A DNA stretch of 64,000 nt from Planotetraspora silvatica (GTDB lineage: Bacteria > Actinomycetota > Actinomycetes > Streptosporangiales > Streptosporangiaceae), in assembly GCF_016863315.1 (NCBI RefSeq), contig NZ_BOOQ01000052.1, forward strand, positions 33,443 through 97,442. Reading direction: 5' to 3'. The notes under the pieces were generated by a model. The model searched no databases. It was not told the origin of the DNA and saw nothing but the letters and a program-made list of their open reading frames with translations. A program made the position numbers and the translations under genes. Shown here in pieces: positions 47,980 through 56,761 of the stretch (positions are counted from its first letter, which is position 1; each line of letters opens with the position of its first letter).

Positions 47980-48906
47980 ACGGGCGAGCCAGGCGGCGTA
48001 GTGCGGGCGTTCGGCGATCGCCTCACGATGCGCCTGCGCCGCGAACGCGGTCAGTTCCTCGGCGCGCCGGGCGAGCGGGCCGTCGCGACGCCAGGCCACG
48101 AGATGCCGGAGCCACAGCGGGTTCCCGGCGAGCGGGCGCACCACGATGCCCGGACCGTCCTGCACCGTGGCCTGGCAGGGTGAGACCGCGTGCCCGCCGG
48201 CCACCAACTGCCGGATCATCGTCTGCTCGGTCATGCTGTGCGGGACCCGTGGGGTGAAGCCCGCCTCCTGACACGCGGAGTAGACGCACTCGGGCCAGCC
48301 GACGCCGTCGGGCGGCGAGATCACCCAGTCGTCGCCGGCGAGGTCGGCCAGGCGCACCTCCTGCTCGTCGGCGAGCGGGTGCCCGCTGCTCATGAGCACG
48401 AAGACCGGCTCAGTCGCCACGAGCCGCATGCCGACCGAGGGGACGGGGGGCAGCTCGTTTCCCGGGTAGTCGACCAGGGTCGCCGCGTCGAGGCGGCGGG
48501 AGGCCAGCAGGTCGAGCAGGAGCCGCGGGGAGTATTCGGTGTGCACGGTGATCGACACGCCCGGCACGGCGAAGAGCCGGCTGAGCAGGCCGGACAGCAT
48601 GGGCGTCACATATCCCCCGATGCGCGCCACGTCCGACTGATCATCGTCGGCCCTGACCCCGCTGAGCAGTTCGTCCACGGTGAGCAGGATGGATCTGGCC
48701 CGGGTCAGCACGAACTGACCGAAGGGCGTCGGGGTGATGCCGAGGCGTCCGCGCCGGAAGAGCTGCCCGCCGAAGGCCCCCTCGACCCGCTGGAGCTGGG
48801 CGGTGAGCGCGGGTTGCGACACCCCGACGGCGATGGCGGCTTTGCTGAGGCTCCCGGCGTCGGCGATGGCGCAGATCACCCGCAGGTGGCGAAGCTCCAG
48901 CTGCAC
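47956..48906 (-). CDS. LysR family transcriptional regulator
   Basis: 316 residues from GTG 48906, which has GGAGGGG 5 bases upstream. N-terminal helix-turn-helix LRHLRVICAIADAGSLSKAAIAVGVSQPALTAQLQRVEGAFGGQLF; C-terminal LysR substrate-binding domain (GYVTPMLSGLLSRLFAVPGVSITVHTEYS, LVDYPGNELPPVPSVGMRL, DDWVISPPDGVGWPECV). Divergent from the alpha/beta hydrolase gene, its likely target. Confidence 0.92.
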   Translation of the reverse strand: MQLELRHLRVICAIADAGSLSKAAIAVGVSQPALTAQLQRVEGAFGGQLFRRGRLGITPTPFGQFVLTRARSILLTVDELLSGVRADDDQSDVARIGGYVTPMLSGLLSRLFAVPGVSITVHTEYSPRLLLDLLASRRLDAATLVDYPGNELPPVPSVGMRLVATEPVFVLMSSGHPLADEQEVRLADLAGDDWVISPPDGVGWPECVYSACQEAGFTPRVPHSMTEQTMIRQLVAGGHAVSPCQATVQDGPGIVVRPLAGNPLWLRHLVAWRRDGPLARRAEELTAFAAQAHREAIAERPHYAAWLARQHGTAPA

Positions 48907-49016
48907 AGCAGCCCCTCCTTTCACCCCTATAACGCCAGGAATATACCCCTTCAGGATTTGCGGCATATTTCGTAGTTCGCCCAGGGTGGAGCCGAGACCG
49001 ATAAGAGGAACGCCGC

Positions 49017-50270
49017 ATGCCCGTCACCCACCGCCACTCCGGATACGTCTTCACGGACCACACGCTCACGGTCCCGCTCGACCACGCCGCCCCCGGCGGC
49101 CGGACGATCGAGCTGTTCGCCCGTGAGGTGATCGCCGCGGACCGGGAGCCCGCGCACCTGCCCTGGCTGCTCTACCTCGAAGGCGGCCCGGGCAACAGGG
49201 CCCCGCGTGAGCTCCCCGCCTGGCTGGAGCGGGCGAGCCGGGACTTCCGGGTGCTCCTGCTCGATCAGCGGGGCACGGGACGGAGCACGCCCGTCACCCG
49301 GCAGACCCTGACCGATCTCGCCGTCTCCGCGGACGACCTGCGCCACTTCAGGGCGGACGCCATCGTGCGCGATGCCGAACTGTTCCGGGCGCACCTCGCG
49401 GGTGACCGCCCGTGGAGCGTCCTCGGCCAGAGCTTCGGCGGGTTCTGCGCGCTCACCTACCTGTCTTCGGCCCCCGAGGGCCTGCGTGAGGTGATGATCA
49501 CGGGCGGGTTGCCGTCGCTGACCGCCTCGCCGTACGACGTGTATCGGGCCGCCTACCCACGTGTCCTGGCCCACAACGACCGTTTCTTCGCCCGCTATCC
49601 GGGTGATCAGGAAATCGCGGCGAAGGTCGTGGATCACCTGCGGGACGACGAGGTGTCGCTGCCGGGCGGCGACGTGCTCACTCCGCGCCGGTTCCAGACG
49701 CTGGGCATCACGTTCGGCCAGGAGCGGCGCTTCGACCTCCTCCATCACCTGCTGGAGGAGGCGTTCATCGGGAGCGGCCGGCTCTCCGACGCCTTCCTGC
49801 GCCGGGTCGACTCCGTGGTCTCCTTCGCCGAACGCCCCCTCTACGCCCTGCTGCACGAGATGATCTATTGCCAGGGCGAGGCCTCCGCCTGGGCCGCGCA
49901 CCGGGCGTCGGCCGCGTTCCCCGAGTTCGACCTGGAGCGGGGCGGGCCGGTCCGGTTCACCGGCGAAATGATCTTCCCGTGGCACTTCGACGAGGACCCC
50001 GCGCTGGCGCCGCTGCGCTCGTGCGCCGAGCGACTCGCCGCCTACAGCGCCTGGCCGCACCTGTACGACCCCGACCGACTGGCCCGCAACACCGTGCCGG
50101 TGGCCGCGGCGATCTATCACGACGACATGTACGTCGACCGCGAGCACTCACTCCGTACGGCCGGCGCGGTGGGCGGCCTGGTCCATTGGATCACCAACGA
50201 GTACGCCCACGACGGCCTCAGCCGCGGCCCCGCCGTACTGGACCGGCTGATCCACATGGTCCGCCGCTGA
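49017..50270 (+). CDS. Alpha/beta hydrolase, prolyl aminopeptidase-like (S33)
   Basis: 417 residues. The S33 pattern: LPWLLYLEGGPGNRAPREL oxyanion region, LLLDQRGTGRSTP, nucleophile elbow GQSFGGFCALTY (Ser), an Asp in YHDDMYVD and a C-terminal His in NEYAHDG. Members release N-terminal proline or hydrolyse amides. The whole length matches proline iminopeptidases. Divergent from LysR. Confidence 0.9.
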   Translation: MPVTHRHSGYVFTDHTLTVPLDHAAPGGRTIELFAREVIAADREPAHLPWLLYLEGGPGNRAPRELPAWLERASRDFRVLLLDQRGTGRSTPVTRQTLTDLAVSADDLRHFRADAIVRDAELFRAHLAGDRPWSVLGQSFGGFCALTYLSSAPEGLREVMITGGLPSLTASPYDVYRAAYPRVLAHNDRFFARYPGDQEIAAKVVDHLRDDEVSLPGGDVLTPRRFQTLGITFGQERRFDLLHHLLEEAFIGSGRLSDAFLRRVDSVVSFAERPLYALLHEMIYCQGEASAWAAHRASAAFPEFDLERGGPVRFTGEMIFPWHFDEDPALAPLRSCAERLAAYSAWPHLYDPDRLARNTVPVAAAIYHDDMYVDREHSLRTAGAVGGLVHWITNEYAHDGLSRGPAVLDRLIHMVRR

Positions 50271-50641
50271 CCGAGACCGGACCGCCCGCGGCCTCCTGAC
50301 GGCACCTTGGCGGAGGGCGCGCGTTCACCTCTCTGCCCTATACGAACCGGGAGCGCCGAGATCGACACGGCGTCCGGCGGACGGGGCGATTCCTCCTGCT
50401 ACTCAGCGAGGGCGCAGACTCCCCGTGCGATTCATGGAAATGAATGCGAATTCAGCTGCTGCCAACAATCCGAAGGGTCTCTTGCCTGGTCGGACATTCA
50501 CCAGAGGGCGGGGAGTTTAAATAGGAATTACAGTCCCCATTAAGCCATAAATCCAGAGTTATCCCTACTTGGGATGGGCACGCGGGGCACTGCGGGGCGG
50601 ATAGTGCAGGCACACTCCGATTTGTCGCTGGAGGTCCCCCC
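50271..50641. other. Intergenic region before the M64 peptidase gene
   Basis: 371 bases. The first half is ordinary high-GC spacer. From about 50430 to 50570 it is notably AT-richer (TTTAAATAGG, AAGCCATAAATCC), as expected of a promoter and leader for a secreted enzyme. GGAGG stands 7 bases before the GTG at 50642. No RNA gene or repeat is seen. Confidence 0.5.
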
Positions 50642-52933
50642 GTGCGCATTCCCAGGCCGTTCACGGCCTTGGCGGCCCTCTCGATGACCGCCGTCTTCCT
50701 CACCGTCCCCGCGACCCAGGCCGGAGCCGACACCACCACCGCTGCCGTCGGCAGCGCGACCGTGGTGCCGCTCCAGGTCACCGGTGATCCCGCCAAGCGC
50801 TTCAACCTGATCATCATGGGCGACGGCTACACCGAGGGCGAGCAGTCCACGTTCGCCGCGGACGCCGATCATCACCTCAACGTGTTGTGGTCGATCGAGC
50901 CGTACAAGTCGTACCGCAACTACTTCAACGTCTACCGGGTCGACATCGTCTCCGGCGAGTCCGGCGTCGGCTGCGACCCCGACCTGTCAGCAGGCCGGAA
51001 GACCACGCCGTTGAGCATGGGCTTCTGGGGCGGCTGCAACGCGTCCAGCGTCCAGCGGCTGCTCACCCTGAACAACTCGGCCGCCAACACCTACGCCAAC
51101 CTGGTCGCGGGAACCCGCAGCGCCAACCGGCAGATCCTGGCGCTGGCCAACAGCGGCACGTACGGCGGCGCGGGCGGCACCTACGCCACCGCCTCGGGAC
51201 ACAACTCCATGTCGGCCCTGATCGCCCCGCACGAGATCGGCCACTCGCTCGGCGGCCTGGACGACGAGTACTCCTACTACTCGCGTGGCGTGGACGGCGG
51301 ACCGTACACGGGCGGGGAACCCTCCTCCGCGCACCACACGTTGCTGACCGAGCAGCAGATGCTCGACCAGCAGAAGAAGTGGTGGCGCTGGCTCGGCGAG
51401 CCCAGCGAGGCCGGCGGCCTCATCGGCAGATACGAGGGCGGCCTGTACAAGAGCAGCGGCGTCTGGCGGCCGAGCCAGCACTCGATCATGCGGACCCTGG
51501 GCTACTACTACGACCAGGTCAGCCGGGAGATCATGACCCAGAAGATCGCGGCCAAGGTCAGCCTCATCCAGGGCAGCACGCCGACCGCCTCCCCGGTCGG
51601 CGCCGACCGGGTGCTGTGGGCCGAGCCGATGCACCCCAACACCCATTCGCTCACCACGGCGTGGAGTGTGGACGGCACCGAGCTTTCCGGCCACGGCACC
51701 TCGCTCGATCTGCGCACGCTGAGCCTGTCGCCCGGCACGCACAAGGTGACGGCGACCGTCGCGGATCCGACCGGCTTCGTCCGGGACCCGGCCATCCGCA
51801 CCGCGCTCACCGCGACCCGCACGTGGACGGTGGACACGAGCCTGGCCACCACCCCCGCGGCGACCGGTCCCGGCTTCCTGTCGTCCACGCCGACAGGTCT
51901 GCCCGTGGCCCGCGAGGAGGTCGTCTACGCCGAGACCACCCACCCCGACGACGGCGTCCCCGCCGTCACCTGGGCTCTGGACGGCACGCGCCTCGACGAC
52001 ACCGACGGGGACCTCGACCTGGGAGCCGTACAGCTCACGCCCGGCGACCACACCCTCACCGCCACCTCGGGCGGCCAGACGCTCACCTGGACCGTGGACG
52101 ACTCGCTGCCCACGACCGGCTACGAGCTTTCCGAACCGCTGGCCGGGTCGGGCGACGCCTACGTCTACAACGGCCCCTTCACCATGAAGCTCACCGGCCA
52201 GGACGACCAGCCCGGATACGTCGTGCGGGAGTCGCGGGTGGACGGTGACGGCTGGTTCAACTACTTCGGCTGGCCGACCTCCGCCGACCTGCCGTGGACG
52301 TTCAGCGAGAGCGGAACCACCATCGACAGCCTCACGTACGGCAAGCTGCCCCGCGGCGCGCACACTGTCGAGTACCGCTCCATCGACGCCGCAGGCAACT
52401 ACGGACAGCCGAAGACCTTCAAGGTGACGACCCTCGCGGCGCCGCCGGAGTGCACCACGACGATCACCGGCCCGCGCAAGGGGGCTCTCGTCGTCACCTC
52501 GGGAGTCACCTGCCTGAACGACGCCGAGATCAGCGGCGCTGTGACGGTGCGCCGCGGCGCGTCGCTGGTGATGAACCGCGGCACGATCAAGGGCGGGCTC
52601 ACGTCGTCGTCCGCCGCCCAGGTTCACCTGCTCAAGGCCCACGTCAACGGTTCGATCGCCATCTCCGGGACGACCGGGGCGCTGGTGGTCGCCGGCTCCG
52701 ACATCACCGGGGCGGTGAGCCTGACCGGCAACACCACCGCGGAGGCGGCCGTTGTCACGGGCACCACCATCCACGGCGCGATGGCCTGCGCCGGCAACAC
52801 GCCCGCGCCCACCAACGCCGGAGTGGCCAACGACCTCACCGGTGCCGGCGCCCAGTGCGGCGCCCTCGTCACGACGTCCCAGCCCAAGAACCGGAACCTG
52901 TCCTACGAGGCGGTCCAGCCTTCGCGAGGCTGA
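50642..52933 (+). CDS. Secreted M64-family metallopeptidase
   Basis: 763 residues with a signal peptide (RPFTALAALSMTAVFLTVPATQAGA). The zinc site is in IAPHEIGHSLGGLDDEY (HExxH plus downstream Glu) near residue 200, in the M64 (IgA peptidase) pattern preceded by FNLIIMGDGYTEGEQ. About residues 300-480 form Ig-like or accessory repeats (DRVLWAEPMHP, EEVVYAETTHPDDG), then a beta-rich segment (VVRESRVDGDGWFNYFGWP), and residues 590-740 form a right-handed-helix-like repeat (AEISGAVTVRRGASLVMNRG, IKGGLTSSSAA, HVNGSIAISG, SDITGAVSLTGN). It acts outside the cell. Confidence 0.92.
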   Translation: MRIPRPFTALAALSMTAVFLTVPATQAGADTTTAAVGSATVVPLQVTGDPAKRFNLIIMGDGYTEGEQSTFAADADHHLNVLWSIEPYKSYRNYFNVYRVDIVSGESGVGCDPDLSAGRKTTPLSMGFWGGCNASSVQRLLTLNNSAANTYANLVAGTRSANRQILALANSGTYGGAGGTYATASGHNSMSALIAPHEIGHSLGGLDDEYSYYSRGVDGGPYTGGEPSSAHHTLLTEQQMLDQQKKWWRWLGEPSEAGGLIGRYEGGLYKSSGVWRPSQHSIMRTLGYYYDQVSREIMTQKIAAKVSLIQGSTPTASPVGADRVLWAEPMHPNTHSLTTAWSVDGTELSGHGTSLDLRTLSLSPGTHKVTATVADPTGFVRDPAIRTALTATRTWTVDTSLATTPAATGPGFLSSTPTGLPVAREEVVYAETTHPDDGVPAVTWALDGTRLDDTDGDLDLGAVQLTPGDHTLTATSGGQTLTWTVDDSLPTTGYELSEPLAGSGDAYVYNGPFTMKLTGQDDQPGYVVRESRVDGDGWFNYFGWPTSADLPWTFSESGTTIDSLTYGKLPRGAHTVEYRSIDAAGNYGQPKTFKVTTLAAPPECTTTITGPRKGALVVTSGVTCLNDAEISGAVTVRRGASLVMNRGTIKGGLTSSSAAQVHLLKAHVNGSIAISGTTGALVVAGSDITGAVSLTGNTTAEAAVVTGTTIHGAMACAGNTPAPTNAGVANDLTGAGAQCGALVTTSQPKNRNLSYEAVQPSRG

Positions 52934-52953
52934 CGCCGAATTCCAACGAGAAC

Positions 52954-52985
52954 CGCGGGGCGCCCTCATACGAGGGCGCCCCGCG
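52954..52985 (+). terminator. Terminator after the M64 peptidase gene
   Basis: CGCGGGGCGCCCTC (52954-52967) and GAGGGCGCCCCGCG (52972-52985) form a perfect 14-bp stem with a 4-base loop, 20 bases after the stop. Confidence 0.9.
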
Positions 52986-53049
52986 CGCGTGTCCGAGCTC
53001 CGTCGATATCGGCTGGTGAGCCGCATCACCCCAATGCAACGATGCACAC

Positions 53050-54600
53050 ATGGCGCACATCTGGGATCGGCTCTCCGGGCTGACGAGGCGGGGCCACTCC
53101 CCCCTCGCCCATGAGCCGATCCTGAGCACGATTCACGACCTGACCGTGAAAACCCTCCAGGGCCGACGCCACTCCGTCGACGAACTCGTACAAGCGCTGT
53201 TCGGCGTCGTACCGCACGACGATCTCGCCGAGCATGCCTTGGACATGCTCGTCGACGCCGGACCACGGCTCTGGATCGACCTCGATTCCGCTCTGCGCGC
53301 GAGGGTGCACGGCTACTCCGATGCGCGCGTCATCCAGGCGCCGGCCGTACAGAAGATGACCAATCCCCTCGCGGTCGCGCTGGCCGCGTGCGGCCGCGAC
53401 GGCCGCGGACGGGAAGAGGCGCTGAAGCACCCGGCGATGCGCGTCGATCCCCGGCTCTATCCCGTGCTGACCATCCGGACGACGGACTGGGTCACGGCCG
53501 TCCAAGGCCGGGCCGAGCGTGTGCTGGCCGGAGTGCTGGCGCGCGCGGACGCCGGGACGTTGCTCGCCATCCTTCCGATGGCCGCCCGTCTCCATGATCG
53601 CCGGCGCGGACAGCATGCGATCGTGCTGGTCGAAGACGCTCTGCTGCGCGCCGACGACATGACACTCGCCGCCGTACGCGCCTGCGACGATCCGCGGGGC
53701 CGGCGACTCGCGTACCAGGTGTGCCTGGAGGCCGACCGGGTCGATCAACGGCAACTCGTCGCCGCCGCCCTGCACGAGAGCGACATCGTCGTCCAGAGCC
53801 GATGCGCCGAGAGACTCTCTGCCCAAGCCGTCTCCCAACGCCGGCCAGAAGTGCTCGACGAGCTACTGGACAGCGCCTCCGCGCGGGTGCGCGTCGAAGC
53901 ACTCACCGCGCTGATACAGCTCGGCCGTACGGAATCAGGACCGCGTCTTCTGGACGACAAAGCATCGATGGTGCGGTTGACCGCACAATTGGCGGTCAGG
54001 AGAGCAGGCGCCGACCCGGCCGAGCTCTACCGCCAACGGCTGGTCGCTCGGCCGACACACGGAGTCCGCGGCCTGCTCGCCGGCCTCGGCGACTGCGGAA
54101 CCCGGGCCGACGCCGAACTGGTGATCCCTTATCTCGGGCACCCACGCCCGCGCGTCCGCGCCGAGGCGGTTCGCACACTGCGCCGCCTCGGCGCGGACGC
54201 CGACCTCACCGCCTTGCTCGAGGATCCCGCACCTGTGGTCGTCCGCAACGTGGTCAGCAGCCTGCGCGCATCCGGTCCCGGCGTCCCCACCGATCTTCTG
54301 TGGACCCTGATCGGCCCCGGCAACCCCCGTCATGTACGGCGCGGCGCCCACCGACTCCTGGCCGAGCACGAAACCTGGAGCAGGATCAAGGCCGATCTGA
54401 TCCTCGTCACCGACTCGGACGACGTTCTGAGCAGGCAAGCCCGCGCCGACCTCGACGTCTGGCGCGCCCGCGACTTCACGTCCGTGTACCGCGGCCCCTC
54501 CGCAACGCTGCTCCGAGACCTGGAAACACTCATCGCGAAGGCAGAGACGGCCATCGGCGCGGACTTCGCCCGTATGCTCCGCTGGATCATCCGGTCTTGA
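53050..54600 (+). CDS. HEAT-repeat protein, function unknown
   Basis: 516 residues, almost all helical. HEAT-like units repeat from about residue 190 to 440, for example SDIVVQSRCAERLSAQ, SASARVRVEALTALIQLG, KASMVRLTAQLAVRRAG, HPRPRVRAEAVRTLRRLG and DPAPVVVRNVVSSLRASG. These form a protein-binding scaffold. No catalytic motif or signal peptide is seen, so it is cytoplasmic. It is the gene before the TROVE locus but 564 bases away, so no link is shown. Confidence 0.88.
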   Translation: MAHIWDRLSGLTRRGHSPLAHEPILSTIHDLTVKTLQGRRHSVDELVQALFGVVPHDDLAEHALDMLVDAGPRLWIDLDSALRARVHGYSDARVIQAPAVQKMTNPLAVALAACGRDGRGREEALKHPAMRVDPRLYPVLTIRTTDWVTAVQGRAERVLAGVLARADAGTLLAILPMAARLHDRRRGQHAIVLVEDALLRADDMTLAAVRACDDPRGRRLAYQVCLEADRVDQRQLVAAALHESDIVVQSRCAERLSAQAVSQRRPEVLDELLDSASARVRVEALTALIQLGRTESGPRLLDDKASMVRLTAQLAVRRAGADPAELYRQRLVARPTHGVRGLLAGLGDCGTRADAELVIPYLGHPRPRVRAEAVRTLRRLGADADLTALLEDPAPVVVRNVVSSLRASGPGVPTDLLWTLIGPGNPRHVRRGAHRLLAEHETWSRIKADLILVTDSDDVLSRQARADLDVWRARDFTSVYRGPSATLLRDLETLIAKAETAIGADFARMLRWIIRS

Positions 54601-55164
54601 CCAGCCGACCCCATCGGGGTGCCCACCGTCGCGCCGGCCCTGCGATCGGGCGTCAGGAGCATCGAGACCATCGCGGCAACATCGTCGGAAATCCGGCGTT
54701 GACACGCTATTTATGCCTGCGGGCGGATTCATCATCAGGAAGGCGTCAACGTCGCTTGCCCGGCGCTTCACGAGCCGACAGAGTGGATTCTCGACCGAAC
54801 CGGGCGCCCGGAAGGGAGGGAAGCATGACACCGCGGATCGCCTGCACGGAGATCTCCGGCCGCGCGTGCCTTCTCTCCTTGTTTGTGCCCGTTCGATGTC
54901 ACGTCCCTTGAGCCGGGACGTCGATACGGGTGGCGGGTCCCCGATGCGCATTCAGACCGACCCGTTCCGCGCCGTGACCACGATCATGTGATCCGGCGCC
55001 GATGGCCTCCCGGTGAACGCCGCAGGCCGGCGGACGAGGTTGCGGCCGGGCATACCCGCGCCTCCTTCGCCGTGCCCTGGGCTTCACGGAGAAATCCGGT
55101 CACTCCATCTCGGGAGGCCCCCCAAGGGCGGGAACAGGTTCCCGCCGATCAATGGAGAAGGGCC
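54601..55164 (+). other. Intergenic region and leader before the TROVE gene
   Basis: 564 bases with no conserved gene. A TTGACACGCTATTTATGCC promoter-like stretch is near 54700. A 28-codon frame at 54825-54911 (MTPRIACTEISGR start) has a strong GGGAGGGAAGC ribosome site and may be a leader peptide. An 8-bp hairpin GGCGGGAA/TTCCCGCC (55127-55146, loop CAGG) ends 10 bases before the Shine-Dalgarno of the TROVE gene, where it could affect its translation. Confidence 0.45.
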
Positions 55165-56574
55165 ATGACCACACCTCACCCCCTCGCGCCTTCGATCACG
55201 ACCGCCAAGAAGGAACTGTTCCTCCTGGCCGCGCGTACCCTGGCCGACGACTCCGCGCAGGACCCCGGCGATCGCTTCGCCAGCCTGGTCGATCAGTTGG
55301 CGGTCAACGAGGCGCCGTGGATCCGCGGCCTCATCGACTGGACCCGCAGGCAGCCCGCGCTGCGCCGGTTCGGCATCGCGGTCGCGGTCGAGTTCATGCA
55401 CGCACGGATGGTGGCCGGTCTGGGCGCTCCCGGAGAGAGGCGCGAACTGATCGACAACCTGCTGACCCGGGCCGACGAGCCGGGCGACCTGCTCGCGCAC
55501 TGGGTCCGCCGCCATGGCCACTCGATCCCCAAATCGGTCAAGGCGGGCGTGGCCGACGCCGCCGCGCGACTGTACGACGAAGTCGCGCTCCTCACCTACG
55601 ACACCGAGGACGCCGCCATGCGCTTCGCCGAGGTGATCGCCCTCACCCACCCCAAGCCGATCGGCAAGATCCAGAACGAGATCTTCCAGTACGCGGCACT
55701 TCGCCGGCGCGGCTCTCACCCGGTTCCCGAGTCGCTGGCGACGCTGCGAGCACGGGCCCAGTTGGAGGCCGTGCCGCCCGACAGGCGTCTTCGCACACTC
55801 GACCGGCCCGACGCCGGCGGCGTGTTCGTCAGGGCCGCGATGAACTGGCACCAGGTACGCGACTGGCTGGGCGGGACGATGACCGACAAGGCGTGGGCCG
55901 TGGTCGTGCCGCCGATGAGCTACCGGGAACGACTGGCGCACCTGCCGGACTTCGACCGGGCGGGCCTGGCCGACGAGGTCGCCGACTGGATATCGGCCGA
56001 TCTGGCCGCGCAGAAGTCGGTGAAGCGTGGCCGGGCCCTGCCGGTGGAGATCCTCACCGCCCACCGCTCCGTCCCCTCGTCGCGATGGTCGTGGGCGCTG
56101 GAGCAGGCCCTGGAGCACTCCCTGGAGCAGGTACCGGCCCTGCCCGGGCGCACGCTCATCCTCGTGGACCGCAGCGAGCCGATGTCCGCACCGGTTTCCG
56201 CGACGTCGCCGCTGACACGAGCGGACGCGTCAGCCGTCTTCGGCGCCGCCCTCGCGTTGCGGTCCTCCTCCGCCGACCTGGTCGAATGCGGACGGGTCAC
56301 CGGGCCGGTGCAGGCCGGGAACGGCGACCTGCTGATCGACACGCTCGCCCGATTCGCCGAACCGGGCGGCGGCCAGACGGTGGCCCAGGCTCTGCGCGAG
56401 CACGTGCGGGGGCATGACCGGGTCGTCGTCCTCACCCACCCCGGCGCCGCGGTCGAAGCCGCGGAGGCCGTGACCGTGCCCGGTCACGAGCACATCATCA
56501 CCGACGTCAGCGACCCCTGGTTCGCCGCCGTCCCGCACATCGAGATGGCGCGCACCGGCGCCTGGCCCTTCTAA
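55165..56574 (+). CDS. rsr: TROVE/vWA-domain Ro60-family RNA-binding protein
   Basis: 469 residues from ATG 55165 (GGAGAAGG just upstream). Residues 1-300 form the helical TROVE ring: ITTAKKELFLLAARTLADD, AVNEAPWIRGLIDWTRRQPALRR, EPGDLLAHWVRRHGHSIPKSVKAGV, PIGKIQNEIFQYAALRRRG, MNWHQVRDWLGG, MSYRERLAHLPDFDRAG. Residues 310-469 are a vWA domain (TLILVDRSEPMSAP, DLVECGRVTGPVQ, VVVLTHPGAAVE). Bacterial Ro (Rsr) proteins bind Y RNAs and guide PNPase or sense misfolded RNA. The metal site is degenerate: the usual D-x-S-x-S is D-x-S-x-P and the usual T-D is T-H. A bL37-like gene follows at 11 bases and a tRNA-like RNA is just downstream. Confidence 0.93.
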   Translation: MTTPHPLAPSITTAKKELFLLAARTLADDSAQDPGDRFASLVDQLAVNEAPWIRGLIDWTRRQPALRRFGIAVAVEFMHARMVAGLGAPGERRELIDNLLTRADEPGDLLAHWVRRHGHSIPKSVKAGVADAAARLYDEVALLTYDTEDAAMRFAEVIALTHPKPIGKIQNEIFQYAALRRRGSHPVPESLATLRARAQLEAVPPDRRLRTLDRPDAGGVFVRAAMNWHQVRDWLGGTMTDKAWAVVVPPMSYRERLAHLPDFDRAGLADEVADWISADLAAQKSVKRGRALPVEILTAHRSVPSSRWSWALEQALEHSLEQVPALPGRTLILVDRSEPMSAPVSATSPLTRADASAVFGAALALRSSSADLVECGRVTGPVQAGNGDLLIDTLARFAEPGGGQTVAQALREHVRGHDRVVVLTHPGAAVEAAEAVTVPGHEHIITDVSDPWFAAVPHIEMARTGAWPF

Positions 56575-56585
56575 GAGAGATCACC

Positions 56586-56663
56586 ATGTCCAAGCGTGCC
56601 CGCAAGAAACGCACCCGCAGGAACAAGAGCGCCAACCACGGAATGAAGCCCGGCCACGGCTGA
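56586..56663 (+). CDS. bL37-like ribosomal protein (25 residues)
   Basis: A 26-codon frame starting ATG 56586, 11 bases after the TROVE stop, with AGAGA upstream. The product begins MSKRARKKRTRR and ends ANHGMKPGHG, which matches the tiny 50S protein bL37 found in actinobacteria (basic N-terminus, conserved Ala-Asn-His-Gly near the end). The final part differs (HGMKPGHG where HGKRPN is usual as I remember it), so it may be a paralogue. Such genes are too short for routine calling. It and the TROVE gene share one transcript closed by the 56671-56702 terminator. Confidence 0.82.
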   Translation: MSKRARKKRTRRNKSANHGMKPGHG

Positions 56664-56670
56664 TCTCCCA

Positions 56671-56708
56671 CGGGCTCCGGCACGGCGACGTGCCGGAGCC
56701 CGCTTTGT
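56671..56708 (+). terminator. Terminator of the TROVE-bL37 operon
   Basis: CGGGCTCCGGCACG (56671-56684) and CGTGCCGGAGCCCG (56689-56702) form a perfect 14-bp stem with a GCGA tetraloop, followed by CTTTGT. It separates the operon from the RNA gene downstream. Confidence 0.93.
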
Positions 56709-56761
56709 ATCCGGCCCACAGTCCCACATGGCTGGCCCGTCTTGGTAAGTAAGCTGAGCCA

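Noticed and set aside
50987..53266. 759-residue minus-strand frame
   Set aside because: Antisense shadow of the M64 peptidase gene and its terminator.
53721..54911. 396-residue Arg-rich plus-strand frame
   Set aside because: Overlaps the HEAT-repeat gene in another frame; only its last 28 codons (54825-54911) are considered a possible separate peptide.
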